Of a stretch of 64,000 bases of DNA, positions 1-9,332 are shown one piece after another (position 1 is the stretch's first letter; each line of letters begins with the position of its first letter). The notes under the pieces are model-generated. The model did not search any database. It saw nothing but the letters and a program-made list of their open reading frames with translations, and had not been told where the DNA came from. This DNA comes from Chitinophagales bacterium. GTDB taxonomy: Bacteria > Bacteroidota > Bacteroidia > Chitinophagales > CAIODY01. A program made the position numbers and the translations under genes. Location: contig JAPJNH010000164.1 of NCBI GenBank assembly GCA_026461075.1, positions 1 through 64,000 of the forward strand, written 5' to 3'.

Positions 1-4
1 AAGC

Positions 5-379
5 ATGCAGCATCGCCAAGACCTCATTCTAACAGGATCTCTTGGTCATGAACAAATCGCATCATTGGTAGGCGCCGCCAGTGCAACCGCCTATGTATCT
101 TTGTTTGAAGGATTTGGGATTCCTATCATCGAGTCGATGCGTGCCGGCGTTCCAATTTTAACAAGCGATGCCAACTCCATGCGGGAAGTAGCAGGCAATG
201 CAGCGCTTCTAGTTGATCCAAACAAGATCGAATCCATTAGTCATGGACTTACCCGTTTAGCAAAAGAGGAAGAATTAAGATTAAATTTAATAGAAAAAGG
301 ATTGCAAAGACAAGCGCAATTCACCTGGGATAATAGCGCATTACAGTATTGGAACTCCGTTAGCCAATTATTCTCTTAA
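5..379 (+). CDS. glycosyltransferase (group 1 / GT4-like) C-terminal part, truncated at left window edge
   Basis: Translation has the GT-B C-terminal signature (AYVSLFEGFGIPIIESMRAGVPILTSDANSMREVAGNAALLVDP); frame is open to the window edge. Confidence 0.85.
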   Translation: MQHRQDLILTGSLGHEQIASLVGAASATAYVSLFEGFGIPIIESMRAGVPILTSDANSMREVAGNAALLVDPNKIESISHGLTRLAKEEELRLNLIEKGLQRQAQFTWDNSALQYWNSVSQLFS

Positions 380-1175
380 CCACGCGAGCTCCCTTTCTAA
401 GCCACTTCCACCATAACGGAGCGGGATTATATACACAATAATATACTTCCTTTGTTGCGCCGAAACCCGCAAAAAAACGATCAATTCCTTCGATACTACT
501 ACCACAAAAATCAAAACGCGCTAATCCTTTTGCACGCGCCGATTGAATAGCAGCATCTAACAACAGACTCATGGCGGCAGAGTCCTTTTGTACTTCATTA
601 CGTGCACCCGCCAGATAATACATGCACCTTTCATCCCATACCACCAAAAGTGCAGCTAAGCTTTCCCCTTCAGTAGTGCAAGCATAGGTCAATTCGCCAA
701 AACCTCCTTCCAAAGCCGCTTTCGTAGCTTTTTCCAAAAGTAATTCACTTAAAACCAGCTCATTTCCTCTGCTCGCATATACCTTTTTCATTAAGGCATA
801 AAGTGAAGCACTCGACGTACTTTTCTTCAATTGAATCGAACGTTCGCCCTTGCGTAACTGTCTTTCTAGTGCACTACTATAAGCCGTATCCTTAGACAAA
901 TCTAAGATACGCGTACTGCGCTCCTTGATTTGAAACGAAGCATAATTCGCTTTATCCAACCTAATTCCAGGAGCGAAATGAATCTCTACAAAAGCACGCT
1001 TCGTTAGCTGCTTCTTCACTTTTTCAAAACTCTTCTCCGTTACATAAGGCGTCAAAGGCGCATTGCAACAACGTTGCAGACCAGCGACCCGCTCCGTCAA
1101 CAAAGCAGCATCGCCTGCCCCTACGGCAGACAACCACTTGTTTTGTTCGAAAAGTAAAGTCGCAGAATCACCCAT
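360..1175 (-). CDS. GNAT/FemAB-like acetyltransferase
   Basis: C-terminal acetyltransferase-like pattern (LAALLVVWDERCMYYLAGARNEVQKDSAAMSLLLDAAIQSARAKGLARFDFCGSSIEGIDRFFAGFGA). Confidence 0.65.
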   Translation of the reverse strand: MGDSATLLFEQNKWLSAVGAGDAALLTERVAGLQRCCNAPLTPYVTEKSFEKVKKQLTKRAFVEIHFAPGIRLDKANYASFQIKERSTRILDLSKDTAYSSALERQLRKGERSIQLKKSTSSASLYALMKKVYASRGNELVLSELLLEKATKAALEGGFGELTYACTTEGESLAALLVVWDERCMYYLAGARNEVQKDSAAMSLLLDAAIQSARAKGLARFDFCGSSIEGIDRFFAGFGATKEVYYCVYNPAPLWWKWLRKGARVVKRIIG

Positions 1176-1199
1176 GCTTTAAAGATAAGAAATCCATTG

Positions 1200-2300
1200 T
1201 TAACAGCGTTCCACTTGCTGACCAGGTTTCTGACGAAGCAAGCCCTTAAACTCCAATTGTAATAAGACGCTCGCTAATTTGCTAAAGGGCCACGCACATT
1301 GCAACATCAACTCGTCTAAATGCCAATGACTGCGTTGCGCTAAAAAATCCATCAACACTTTTTCATCCTCCGATAAAGTATGAAACAGAGAACCCTGTGG
1401 CGACTTTCTTTGCATCGGCTGACTCCAACCCATTATCTGCGCAAGATCCTCGCCACTCTCGATTAGATGCGCCACTTGTGTCTTAATCAACTTATGATTG
1501 CCTCTCATCGAAGCTTGTTTGACAGGTCCAGGAAAGGTAAATACATCGCGATTATAATCATTGGCCAGATAGGCGGTGATCATCGCACCACCCGTTTCCT
1601 TCGACTCAACCATTACGGTGGCATCGGCCAATCCAGCCACAATTCTATTACGCGCCGGAAAATTACGTCTGTCTGGGATATACGCATACGGATATTCAGT
1701 AATAACGCCGCCGCTATCTTGCATAGCAATAAAGGTATCGCGATGAGCTGCTGGATAGACATAGGACAAACCACCTGCAACAACCGCCCAGGTAGGCAGT
1801 TCATGCTTCATCGCCATTTTGTGCGCGACGATATCAATCCCCTTGGCTAGTCCGGAGATAATCCCTACTTCATAGTTCGCTAATTGCTCTATTAAATCAC
1901 GGCAGAGCTGCACGCCATAATCGGAGGCGAGGCGCGTACCAACGACGGCAATGACACGTTTATTGGGAGGGGGAAGCGTACCTCGATAAAACAGATGTAA
2001 CGGCGCATCTATACATTGCTCTAATTTTTTGGGGAAATATTCTTCGCCTAATACGACTAATTGCTGTTGTTGTTTGGCTAATAACGCAATCTCCTCTTGC
2101 GCCTTGTTCAAGGCACTTTTACGTTCTTTAAACAATCGTTTGGCACGGATAGTACCCACACCTTCGACAGTTTCCAAATGGCTCAACTTTTGCTCAAAGA
2201 CAGCACATGCTGAACCGAATTGGCGCAAAAGAGAACGGGCCGTAATCGGCCCGATATCTTCAATAAATGATAATGCTAGTATCGCAGTCCGCTCTTCCAT
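1200..2300 (-). CDS. dprA: DNA-processing protein DprA
   Basis: Helix-hairpin-helix N-terminus, Rossmann core (VVGTRLASDYG...GIISGLAKGIDIVAHKMA...YPAAHRDTF...GVITEYPY...FPARNRIVAGLADATVMVES). Confidence 0.95.
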   Translation of the reverse strand: MEERTAILALSFIEDIGPITARSLLRQFGSACAVFEQKLSHLETVEGVGTIRAKRLFKERKSALNKAQEEIALLAKQQQQLVVLGEEYFPKKLEQCIDAPLHLFYRGTLPPPNKRVIAVVGTRLASDYGVQLCRDLIEQLANYEVGIISGLAKGIDIVAHKMAMKHELPTWAVVAGGLSYVYPAAHRDTFIAMQDSGGVITEYPYAYIPDRRNFPARNRIVAGLADATVMVESKETGGAMITAYLANDYNRDVFTFPGPVKQASMRGNHKLIKTQVAHLIESGEDLAQIMGWSQPMQRKSPQGSLFHTLSEDEKVLMDFLAQRSHWHLDELMLQCAWPFSKLASVLLQLEFKGLLRQKPGQQVERC

Positions 2301-2324
2301 ATTTGTTGGAAGAACAGCCGTTGA

Positions 2325-3896
2325 TTAACGAGCGATGCTCACGGCACGCGTCTCCCTAATAACAGTAACGCGAATTTGACCAGGATATTGCATCTCGTTC
2401 ATAATTTTTTGTGATAATTGGAAGCTCATCATCTCTGCTGTCTTATCATCTACTTTCTCCGCTTCTACAATAACACGCAATTCACGACCCGCTTGAATCG
2501 CAAACGCTTTCTCTACGCCTTCCATACCTAAGGCCATGTTCTCCAAATCCTTGATACGTTGAGTATACTGTTGGAAAGTATCACGACGAGCACCAGGACG
2601 AGCGCCGCTGATACTATCGCAAATCTGAATGATTGGAGAGATAACGAACTTCATTTCCATCTCATCGTGGTGTGCGCCAATCGCATTCACTACCGAAGGA
2701 TGTTCACCGTATTGCTCAGCCAATTTAGCACCTAACAAAGCGTGACTCAATTCTTGTTCGATATCCGGCACTTTACCGATATCATGTAATAAACCGGCGC
2801 GTTTAGCCAACTTCGGATTCATTCCTAATTCAGCCGCCATAATCGCACACATATTTGCTACCTCTTTCGAGTGTTGTAATAAATTCTGACCATAAGACGA
2901 ACGATAACGCATACGTCCAACCATACGAATCAATTCAGGGTGCAAACCGTGAATCCCTAATTCGATAGCCGTACGTTCACCAATCTCGATCACTTGATCT
3001 TCTAATTGCTTACGTGTTTTTTCTACCACCTCTTCGATACGAGCTGGGTGGATACGACCGTCTGTTACCAAACGTTGTAAAGACAAACGTGCGATCTCAC
3101 GACGAACAGAGTCGAAGCAAGAAATCAAAATAGTATCTGGGGTATCATCTACGATCAATTCAACTCCGGTAGCTGCTTCCAGTGCGCGGATATTACGACC
3201 TTCACGACCGATGATCTGACCTTTGATATCATCACTTTCCAATTGGAAGGTAGATACTGAGTTCTCAATGGCATGCTCTTGTGCCGTACGTTGAATCGTT
3301 TGGATAATGATTTTCTTCGCCTCTTTATTAGCTGAAAGACGCGCCTCATCCATGATAGTCTTGATATGTGACGAAGCCGCAGTTTTCGCTTCATCCTTCA
3401 AGGATTCTACCAATTTCTCACGAGCGTCTGCAGCACTCATACCTGCCACTTTTTCCAAAGTGCGAACACTCTCTGCATGCGCCGTTTCTAATTGCGCTTT
3501 CTTATCGTTCACCAAAGCCAACTGACGATTCAAATTCTCTTTTATCGTCTCTACCTCCTGCTCTTTGCGATTGTAATTCTCAATCTTTTGGTTGAGCGAC
3601 TGTTCCTTTTGCTTTTGCGTTAATTCACGTTCCTCCACTTTCTTTACACGTGTATTAAACTCCTTCTCCTGCTCGTTTTTGTATTGCTGATACTTTTCCT
3701 TCGCCTCTAAAATCTTCTCTTTCTTGATGTTCTCTGATTCTTTCTTTGCTGCTTCTAGGATGATCTCAGCTTCTTTTTCTGCCTGCTCCTTCTTTATTGA
3801 AGCTGCTTTGCCGAAAATGCTCTTCCCCACGAAAACACCGATACCCGTCCCCGCCACGATGGCGACGATGGCTGCGGTAATCACTTGTATATCCAT
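2325..3896 (-). CDS. rny: ribonuclease Y
   Basis: N-terminal TM, long coiled coil, KH domain ([41 protein letters not shown]) and HD domain ([11 protein letters not shown]). Confidence 0.97.
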   Translation of the reverse strand: MDIQVITAAIVAIVAGTGIGVFVGKSIFGKAASIKKEQAEKEAEIILEAAKKESENIKKEKILEAKEKYQQYKNEQEKEFNTRVKKVEERELTQKQKEQSLNQKIENYNRKEQEVETIKENLNRQLALVNDKKAQLETAHAESVRTLEKVAGMSAADAREKLVESLKDEAKTAASSHIKTIMDEARLSANKEAKKIIIQTIQRTAQEHAIENSVSTFQLESDDIKGQIIGREGRNIRALEAATGVELIVDDTPDTILISCFDSVRREIARLSLQRLVTDGRIHPARIEEVVEKTRKQLEDQVIEIGERTAIELGIHGLHPELIRMVGRMRYRSSYGQNLLQHSKEVANMCAIMAAELGMNPKLAKRAGLLHDIGKVPDIEQELSHALLGAKLAEQYGEHPSVVNAIGAHHDEMEMKFVISPIIQICDSISGARPGARRDTFQQYTQRIKDLENMALGMEGVEKAFAIQAGRELRVIVEAEKVDDKTAEMMSFQLSQKIMNEMQYPGQIRVTVIRETRAVSIAR

Positions 3897-4108
3897 AATA
3901 TTCTATTTGGTTGGTTAATAAATTAGGTGGAGGCTCATTTTGGCTCTTTTTCCAAAGCCGACACACCTATTTTCACAAAAATACAAAATTGAGGCCATAC
4001 TTTGTTGAAGCTTCGTCAATTTGAAATCGAAAATAATTAACATCATGGGGATAATCGTCCGCTTTAAGCCATAAAAAATGACTTATTTTGCAGTTCAATT
4101 TTGAAACT

Positions 4109-5071
4109 ATGGCTAGCATCGACTCAATCCAAAAAATCGACGACCGTGAAACACGTATGGGCTTCGGCGACGGACTCGCTGAACTCGGAGAATCAAATCC
4201 TAATGTAATAGCGCTCACAGCCGACTTGGCAGGGTCGTTACGTATGGACAAATTCATCGCTAAATACCCAGAACGTTTCGTTCAATGCGGTATCGCGGAA
4301 GCAAACATGATTGGCGTTGCAGCAGGCATGACGATTGGCGGAAAGATTCCTTATACAGGGACTTTTGCCAACTTCTCGACAGGCCGTGTCTACGATCAAA
4401 TTCGTCAGTCGGTAGCCTATTCTGAAAAAAATGTAAAAATCTGTGCTTCGCATGCAGGTCTTACCCTAGGGGAAGATGGCGCGACCCACCAGATTCTAGA
4501 AGATATTGGTTTGATGCGTATGTTGCCGGGTATGACTGTTATCGTGCCGGCAGATTATAACCAAACAAAGGCGGCTACGAAAGCAATTGCCGACTATCAA
4601 GGTCCTGTTTACCTCCGTTTCGGTCGTCCGAAAGTGGCTAACTTCACCAACCCCGACAATTTCGTGATTGGGAAAGCAGAAGTTTTAGCTGAAGGTAGCG
4701 ACGTGAGCATTATCGCTTGCGGTCATTTAGTATGGCCTGCTGTAGAGGCTGCCAAGGCCTTAGCAGCTAAAGGAATCACGTGTGAAGTAATAAATATGCA
4801 CACGATTAAACCTTTGGATGAAAATGCAATCATACTAAGTGCAAAGAAAACGGGATGTGTGGTTACAGCGGAAGAACATCAACGTAATGGCGGTCTTGGA
4901 GATGCAGTGGCACAAGTGTTAGCGAGAAACTATCCTTGTCCGGTGGAAATGGTAGCAGTGAACGACTCCTTTGGCGAAAGCGGAACCCCAGCGCAGTTGA
5001 TGACGAAGTACGGTTTAGATGCAGCACATATCGAAAAAGCTGTAGAAGCCGTTCTTGTTCGCAAAAAGTAA
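4109..5071 (+). CDS. transketolase C-terminal subunit (split transketolase)
   Basis: Pyrimidine-binding plus C-terminal transketolase domains only (DLAGSLRMDKFIAKYPERFVQCGIAEANMIGVAAGMT...); start at ATG 4109 (MASIDS) preferred over 4088. Confidence 0.93.
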   Translation: MASIDSIQKIDDRETRMGFGDGLAELGESNPNVIALTADLAGSLRMDKFIAKYPERFVQCGIAEANMIGVAAGMTIGGKIPYTGTFANFSTGRVYDQIRQSVAYSEKNVKICASHAGLTLGEDGATHQILEDIGLMRMLPGMTVIVPADYNQTKAATKAIADYQGPVYLRFGRPKVANFTNPDNFVIGKAEVLAEGSDVSIIACGHLVWPAVEAAKALAAKGITCEVINMHTIKPLDENAIILSAKKTGCVVTAEEHQRNGGLGDAVAQVLARNYPCPVEMVAVNDSFGESGTPAQLMTKYGLDAAHIEKAVEAVLVRKK

Positions 5072-5107
5072 TCCTAGTCTTCGTTTTCAGCTCCGACAAT
5101 ACACAAT

Positions 5108-5647
5108 ATGACTGACGAAGAGCTGATACAATCCTTCAAAACGCCGCTTAAAGAAAAAGCGTTTCGCGTGTTGGTACAACGCTACCAGCAACGATTGTAT
5201 TATCATGTCCGTCGTATGGTGATTGATCACGATGATGCGAACGATGTCCTGCAAAATGCCTTCATTAAAATCTGGCATAATCTCGAAAACTTCCGTGGCG
5301 ACGCACAACTCTTCACCTGGCTCTATCGTATTGCTACGAACGAGTCCCTGAGCTTTTTAAGTGCCAAACAAAAACGCCTCGCGATATCCATCGACGATCT
5401 ACAATACACCCTCGCCAACCAGCTAAAAAGCGATAAATACTTTGAAGGAGATGCAATCGAATTAAAGCTACAAGCTGCCATTCTATCGCTACCTGAAAAG
5501 CAAAGAATCGTTTTCAACTTGCGCTATTATGATGAAATGCCGTATGAAGAGATGTCGAAAGTCCTCGGCACCTCGGAAGGCGCTTTGAAAGCATCCTATC
5601 ATATCGCCGCAAAAAAAATAGAAGAACAAATTCGAACCGCCGATTAA
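5108..5647 (+). CDS. ECF-type RNA polymerase sigma-70 factor
   Basis: Region 2 (DDANDVLQNAFIKIWHNLENFRGDAQLFTWLYRIATNESL) and region 4 (LPEKQRIVFNLRYYDEMPYEEMSKVLGTSEGALKASYHIAAKKIE). Confidence 0.95.
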   Translation: MTDEELIQSFKTPLKEKAFRVLVQRYQQRLYYHVRRMVIDHDDANDVLQNAFIKIWHNLENFRGDAQLFTWLYRIATNESLSFLSAKQKRLAISIDDLQYTLANQLKSDKYFEGDAIELKLQAAILSLPEKQRIVFNLRYYDEMPYEEMSKVLGTSEGALKASYHIAAKKIEEQIRTAD

Positions 5648-5684
5648 ACAATCCAATCAAAATGCTGTCTTAGTACTAGAAAAC

Positions 5685-6506
5685 ATGAAACAACATCCCG
5701 AAATAGTAAATGAGTTGCAGGACATCGCTCCTACGCTAGCCTCCTTACAAGGTCGTGGATGCCCGTTTGTGGTACCTGTAGACGAAATGAAGGATTTTGA
5801 GAAAGTGGATTGGCAAAAACTCGCAGAACAAAAAGAAAACGAAGCAATTTTAGGTAATAAAGTAGGCGCATGGGCCGTACCGGAGAATTATTGGATAACC
5901 TTATCTCAGGATATTTTCAATAATACCACAAAAGAAGTCCCACAAGAATTAGCTATTGCGGAGATTTCGAAGATAGGCGGATTTACAACTCCAGCACACT
6001 TCTTCGACCATTTAAGCGACGAGATATTTAGTAAGATAGAACGTGAAGTAATAACCACCCAAAAAACGCAAGCTTTCCGCATGCCGGAGGCTTATTTTGA
6101 AGGTCTTGAAGCAGAAATTCTAAATAAGATTACTGCCGAAAAAGTGATCGTCCATAGACGTACCCTTCACGTGAATTGGCGTAGCATAGCCGTTGCAGCG
6201 GTATTAGCTGGCGTAATATTTAGTGCTGTCTGGTTTTTAAAGCTTAATAATACAAGCCTAGGCGTAGAAACTGTTGCAACCACTGCCATGAATGAGCAAC
6301 AATTACAAGATTACGTACAAGAACAAGCGAGTGAAGCAGATATTCAAAATATGGTAGAGGCAAACGAACTAGAAACGGCGCAGGAAGAAGAGCTACAGCA
6401 ACTAGTATCGGAGCCGGAAGAAAAAACAAGTGAAAACAAAAAAGCAGTGCTCGAAGAATATATAAGTAATGAAATTGACGAATCGACACTCACTGAATTA
6501 TTGTAA
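5685..6506 (+). CDS. single-pass membrane protein, probable anti-sigma-like partner of the upstream ECF sigma
   Basis: Directly downstream of the sigma gene; repeated PxxYFxxLxxEI-like segments, one central TM (SIAVAAVLAGVIFSAVWFL), acidic C-terminus. Confidence 0.6.
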   Translation: MKQHPEIVNELQDIAPTLASLQGRGCPFVVPVDEMKDFEKVDWQKLAEQKENEAILGNKVGAWAVPENYWITLSQDIFNNTTKEVPQELAIAEISKIGGFTTPAHFFDHLSDEIFSKIEREVITTQKTQAFRMPEAYFEGLEAEILNKITAEKVIVHRRTLHVNWRSIAVAAVLAGVIFSAVWFLKLNNTSLGVETVATTAMNEQQLQDYVQEQASEADIQNMVEANELETAQEEELQQLVSEPEEKTSENKKAVLEEYISNEIDESTLTELL

Positions 6507-6518
6507 TTTTACCAACGA

Positions 6519-6959
6519 ATGAAACGCTATCTCACCCTTTTATGGTTTGTCTTGCTCCTCCCCGTGATGAGCTTGCGCGCTGCTGAAGATGGCACGACGC
6601 TGAAAGAGAAGATCGAAGCACGCCGTGTTTCATTCCTTACCCAACGTCTCGACCTCACCCCTGCTGAATCACAAGTATTTTGGCCAGTATATAACCAATA
6701 TAGAAAAGAGCTCGACGCAGTTAGGAAGAATAAGAAGGAAATCGTAGATGCGAATCTTCAAAGCATGTCGGACACAGAAATTGCTGCCTTGCTCGAAGCA
6801 GGATTTGCAGCCGAGGCAAAAGAACTAGAGATCAAACAACGCTACTATAGCGAATTCAGAAAGATTTTAAGCGCTAAAAAAATCGCGAAATTGTATAAAG
6901 CAGAAAAAGACTTTATCAAGATTGTGCTCGACGAGTTCTATAACAATCCTCAGCGCTAA
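6519..6959 (+). CDS. secreted helical protein, Spy/sensor-of-ECF-like
   Basis: Signal peptide, then charged helices with LTPAESQVFWPVYNQYRKELDAVRKNKKEIV; third gene of the sigma cluster. Confidence 0.6.
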   Translation: MKRYLTLLWFVLLLPVMSLRAAEDGTTLKEKIEARRVSFLTQRLDLTPAESQVFWPVYNQYRKELDAVRKNKKEIVDANLQSMSDTEIAALLEAGFAAEAKELEIKQRYYSEFRKILSAKKIAKLYKAEKDFIKIVLDEFYNNPQR

Positions 6960-6988
6960 TTTCCGCCCCTTTTTTGTACTTTTGAAGG

Positions 6989-7684
6989 ATGGAATTGTTC
7001 TTCGGACATCAAACCTCCCCTAGTCACATTGCTTTGGAAGAAAGCGATGCGCGTCATTGCGCCGCCGTCTTGCGTCACAAAGCAGGAGATACAATCTGGT
7101 GTTCGGATGGTAAAGGGAATAAGTGGAAGATTGAAATCGACGCCATCAATAAAAACAAAGTAGAAGGTATTATCCTCGAACACCGCGTCTTCGAACGCAT
7201 TCAACCCTTCGTGCATTTAGTTATAGGCATTGCCAAACACCAAGATCGCTGGGAGTGGTTGATTGAAAAACTTACAGAGTTTGGCATCAACCGTATCACA
7301 CCTATTATCACCCGTCATACCGAACGTAAAAACATTAACGAAGATCGTCTTCGTAAGATAATGGTGGCAGCGATGAAACAATCCAATCAGGCTTGGCTAC
7401 CACAACTCGATGCTGTATGCACCTTAGAACAATTTTTGGCTCATCCACATCATGCGCCGATGCTAATTGCGCATAACGAAGAAGCGATCAGCAAAAGCTT
7501 AGTACAGCACGCATGGCCGAGTGATGGAGATACCTGCGCATTGATAGGTCCGGAAGGAGGATTTTCAAATGAGGAGATCGAGCTCGCGCTGGCGAAAGGA
7601 GCGAAAGCATGGTGGTTGGGAGAAACACGACTTCGACTAGAGACGGCAGCGATCGGCGCCGCCGCAATATTACGTAACAGATAA
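6989..7684 (+). CDS. rsmE: 16S rRNA (uracil(1498)-N(3))-methyltransferase
   Basis: RsmE motifs: H..VLR.K.GD, LIGPEGGFSNEEIELA, WLGETRLRLETAAIGAAAIL. Confidence 0.95.
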   Translation: MELFFGHQTSPSHIALEESDARHCAAVLRHKAGDTIWCSDGKGNKWKIEIDAINKNKVEGIILEHRVFERIQPFVHLVIGIAKHQDRWEWLIEKLTEFGINRITPIITRHTERKNINEDRLRKIMVAAMKQSNQAWLPQLDAVCTLEQFLAHPHHAPMLIAHNEEAISKSLVQHAWPSDGDTCALIGPEGGFSNEEIELALAKGAKAWWLGETRLRLETAAIGAAAILRNR

Positions 7685-7699
7685 AATTATACTTGGCAT

Positions 7700-8557
7700 A
7701 TGAGTCATTCGATACAAAGAATCGCTGTTTGCGGCGCCGGCACCATGGGTGCGGGCATCGCCCAGGTCGCTGCCGCTGCCGGCTTCGACACCTTCCTCTC
7801 CGACATCAACGCAGCAATGCTGGAGAAGGCAAAGGCAGGTATCTATAAAAACTGGACTACCGCCATTGAAAAAGGGAAAATGACAAGTGAAGCGATGCAG
7901 GCCGCACAAGCGAAACTGCAATTCGTAACGACCCTTGAGCAGACGCCGGTGGATATGGTCATTGAAGCCATTATCGAACGCTTAGATATCAAACAAAAAC
8001 TATTCTGCGACATCGCAGTATGGAATAACGAACAGACGATTATTGTCAGCAATACATCATCGCTTTCTATCACGCAGATTGCTGCCGGCGTACCTCACCC
8101 CGAGCGCGTTGCAGGAATGCACTTCTTCAACCCAGCACATCTCATGAAATTAGTAGAGGTGGTGGAAGGAGCTGCGACATCCAATAATACCATGCAGCAA
8201 GTGAAAGTGGTAGCTGAGAAAATGGGAAAAACGGTTGTGCTAACGAAGGACGCTCCCGGCTTTATCGTCAACCGCGTCGCACGTCATTACTATGTCGAGA
8301 ATTTAAAATTAGCAGAAGAAGGTGTTGCCGATCTAAATACCTTGGATAACCTCTGTGAAAATGCAGGATTTAAAATGGGCGCCTTCCGTCTAATGGATCT
8401 AATCGGAAACGATATCAACTTTGCGGTGACGAGCTCATTGTTCAACGCATTCCATCAAGACAGTAAGTTCCGTCCTAGCCGCATCCAAGAGCAAAAAGTA
8501 TTAGCGGGTCATTTAGGCAGAAAAACAGGCAAAGGTTTTTATGACTACAACAAATAA
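7700..8557 (+). CDS. hbd: 3-hydroxybutyryl-CoA dehydrogenase
   Basis: GAGTMGAGIAQVAAAAGF NAD-binding motif; HFFNPAHLMKLVEVVEG; PGFIVNRVARHYYVE. Confidence 0.93.
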   Translation: MSHSIQRIAVCGAGTMGAGIAQVAAAAGFDTFLSDINAAMLEKAKAGIYKNWTTAIEKGKMTSEAMQAAQAKLQFVTTLEQTPVDMVIEAIIERLDIKQKLFCDIAVWNNEQTIIVSNTSSLSITQIAAGVPHPERVAGMHFFNPAHLMKLVEVVEGAATSNNTMQQVKVVAEKMGKTVVLTKDAPGFIVNRVARHYYVENLKLAEEGVADLNTLDNLCENAGFKMGAFRLMDLIGNDINFAVTSSLFNAFHQDSKFRPSRIQEQKVLAGHLGRKTGKGFYDYNK

Positions 8558-8927
8558 GGTGTTGATAGAAGTCCGTGGCGTTCGTGTCAAAGCGAATCAC
8601 GGCTGGTATGAAGAGGAGCGCGTGAATGGCAACGACTTCGAAGTAGATATTTGTCTGACCTTGAAAAACAATCACGGAAAGAATACCGCTGATGAGTTGA
8701 ATAATACGCTCAACTATGAGCAGGTCTACGCGATTATTTTAGAAGAGATGGCCATTACCTCGAAATTGTTGGAGGAGGTCTTGACGCGCATGGAAGCGCG
8801 CATCCGTTCCTTTGAATCGGTGGAGGCGGGAGAAATTCGTCTTTGCAAATTAAATCCTGCTCTTTTAGCCCAAGCGGAGAAGGTCTGTGTGCGCTATGTT
8901 TGGGGCGAGCAAAGGAATTGTTTTTAA
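8541..8927 (+). CDS. folB: dihydroneopterin aldolase
   Basis: FolB-like GVRVKANHGWYEEERVNGNDFEVDICL, NYEQVYAIILEEM; overlaps the end of the hbd ORF by 17 nt out of frame. Confidence 0.85.
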   Translation: MTTTNKVLIEVRGVRVKANHGWYEEERVNGNDFEVDICLTLKNNHGKNTADELNNTLNYEQVYAIILEEMAITSKLLEEVLTRMEARIRSFESVEAGEIRLCKLNPALLAQAEKVCVRYVWGEQRNCF

Positions 8928-8944
8928 TTTTCGACTAAAAGTAT

Positions 8945-8952
8945 TATATTTG
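8945..8952 (+). promoter_or_regulatory. Bacteroidota -7 box (TATATTTG) of tRNA-Cys
   Basis: Exact TAnnTTTG 8 nt upstream of the tRNA 5' end; no clear -33 element. Confidence 0.5.
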
Positions 8953-8960
8953 CAGTTCAA

Positions 8961-9031
8961 GGTCGGATGGCCGAGTGGCTAGGCAGAGCTCTGCAAAAGC
9001 TTCTACAGCGGTTCGAATCCGCTTTCGACCT
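8961..9031 (+). tRNA. tRNA-Cys (GCA)
   Basis: Acceptor GGTCGGA/TTCGACC, D arm GCC..GGC, anticodon stem-loop GAGCT-CTGCAAA-AGCTT (anticodon GCA), T arm AGCGG-TTCGAAT-CCGCT. Confidence 0.95.
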
Positions 9032-9033
9032 CA

Positions 9034-9063
9034 AAAACCCCTGATAATCTCAGGGGTTTTTTC
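9034..9063 (+). terminator. intrinsic terminator after tRNA-Cys
   Basis: AAAACCCCTGA..TCAGGGGTTTTTT hairpin with T tract. Confidence 0.85.
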
Positions 9064-9080
9064 GTTTTATATATTCTGTT

Positions 9081-9103
9081 CTGGTTCGTGTCTCACGAAC
9101 CAG
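9081..9103. repeat. perfect 10-bp inverted repeat CTGGTTCGTG-TCT-CACGAACCAG
   Basis: Read directly; left arm partly duplicated at 9264-9272. Confidence 0.9.
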
Positions 9104-9140
9104 TAATTAATATACTTCCCAACAACATTACTTCAGCCAA

Positions 9141-9238
9141 TCGCATATCGCGATTCGTATATCGCAAATCGAGATTCGCGTATCGCGTATTGCAAATTGC
9201 GATTCGCGTATTGCAAATTGAAATTCGCATATCGCGAT
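9141..9238. repeat. degenerate heptanucleotide tandem array, 14 x 7 bp (consensus about TYGCRWA)
   Basis: Units: TCGCATA TCGCGAT TCGTATA TCGCAAA TCGAGAT TCGCGTA TCGCGTA TTGCAAA TTGCGAT TCGCGTA TTGCAAA TTGAAAT TCGCATA TCGCGAT. Confidence 0.9.
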
Positions 9239-9332
9239 TTTTTCATTAAAACAACCTTCTGTCCTGGTTCGTCCCAAATACTCGGGACATCATTAATCAT
9301 TAATAACCGTCCACTTTTTTCAGGACATGACA

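Noticed and set aside
1467-1850. 127-aa plus-strand ORF
   Set aside because: Fully antisense to dprA; no recognisable domain and atypical composition.
3155-3394. 79-aa minus-strand ORF within rny
   Set aside because: Alternative frame of a clearly coding gene.
6168-6177. TTCACGTGAA palindrome as a parS site
   Set aside because: Only the 10-bp core matches the parS 16-mer TGTTTCACGTGAAACA; flanks do not match and it lies inside a CDS far from parAB.
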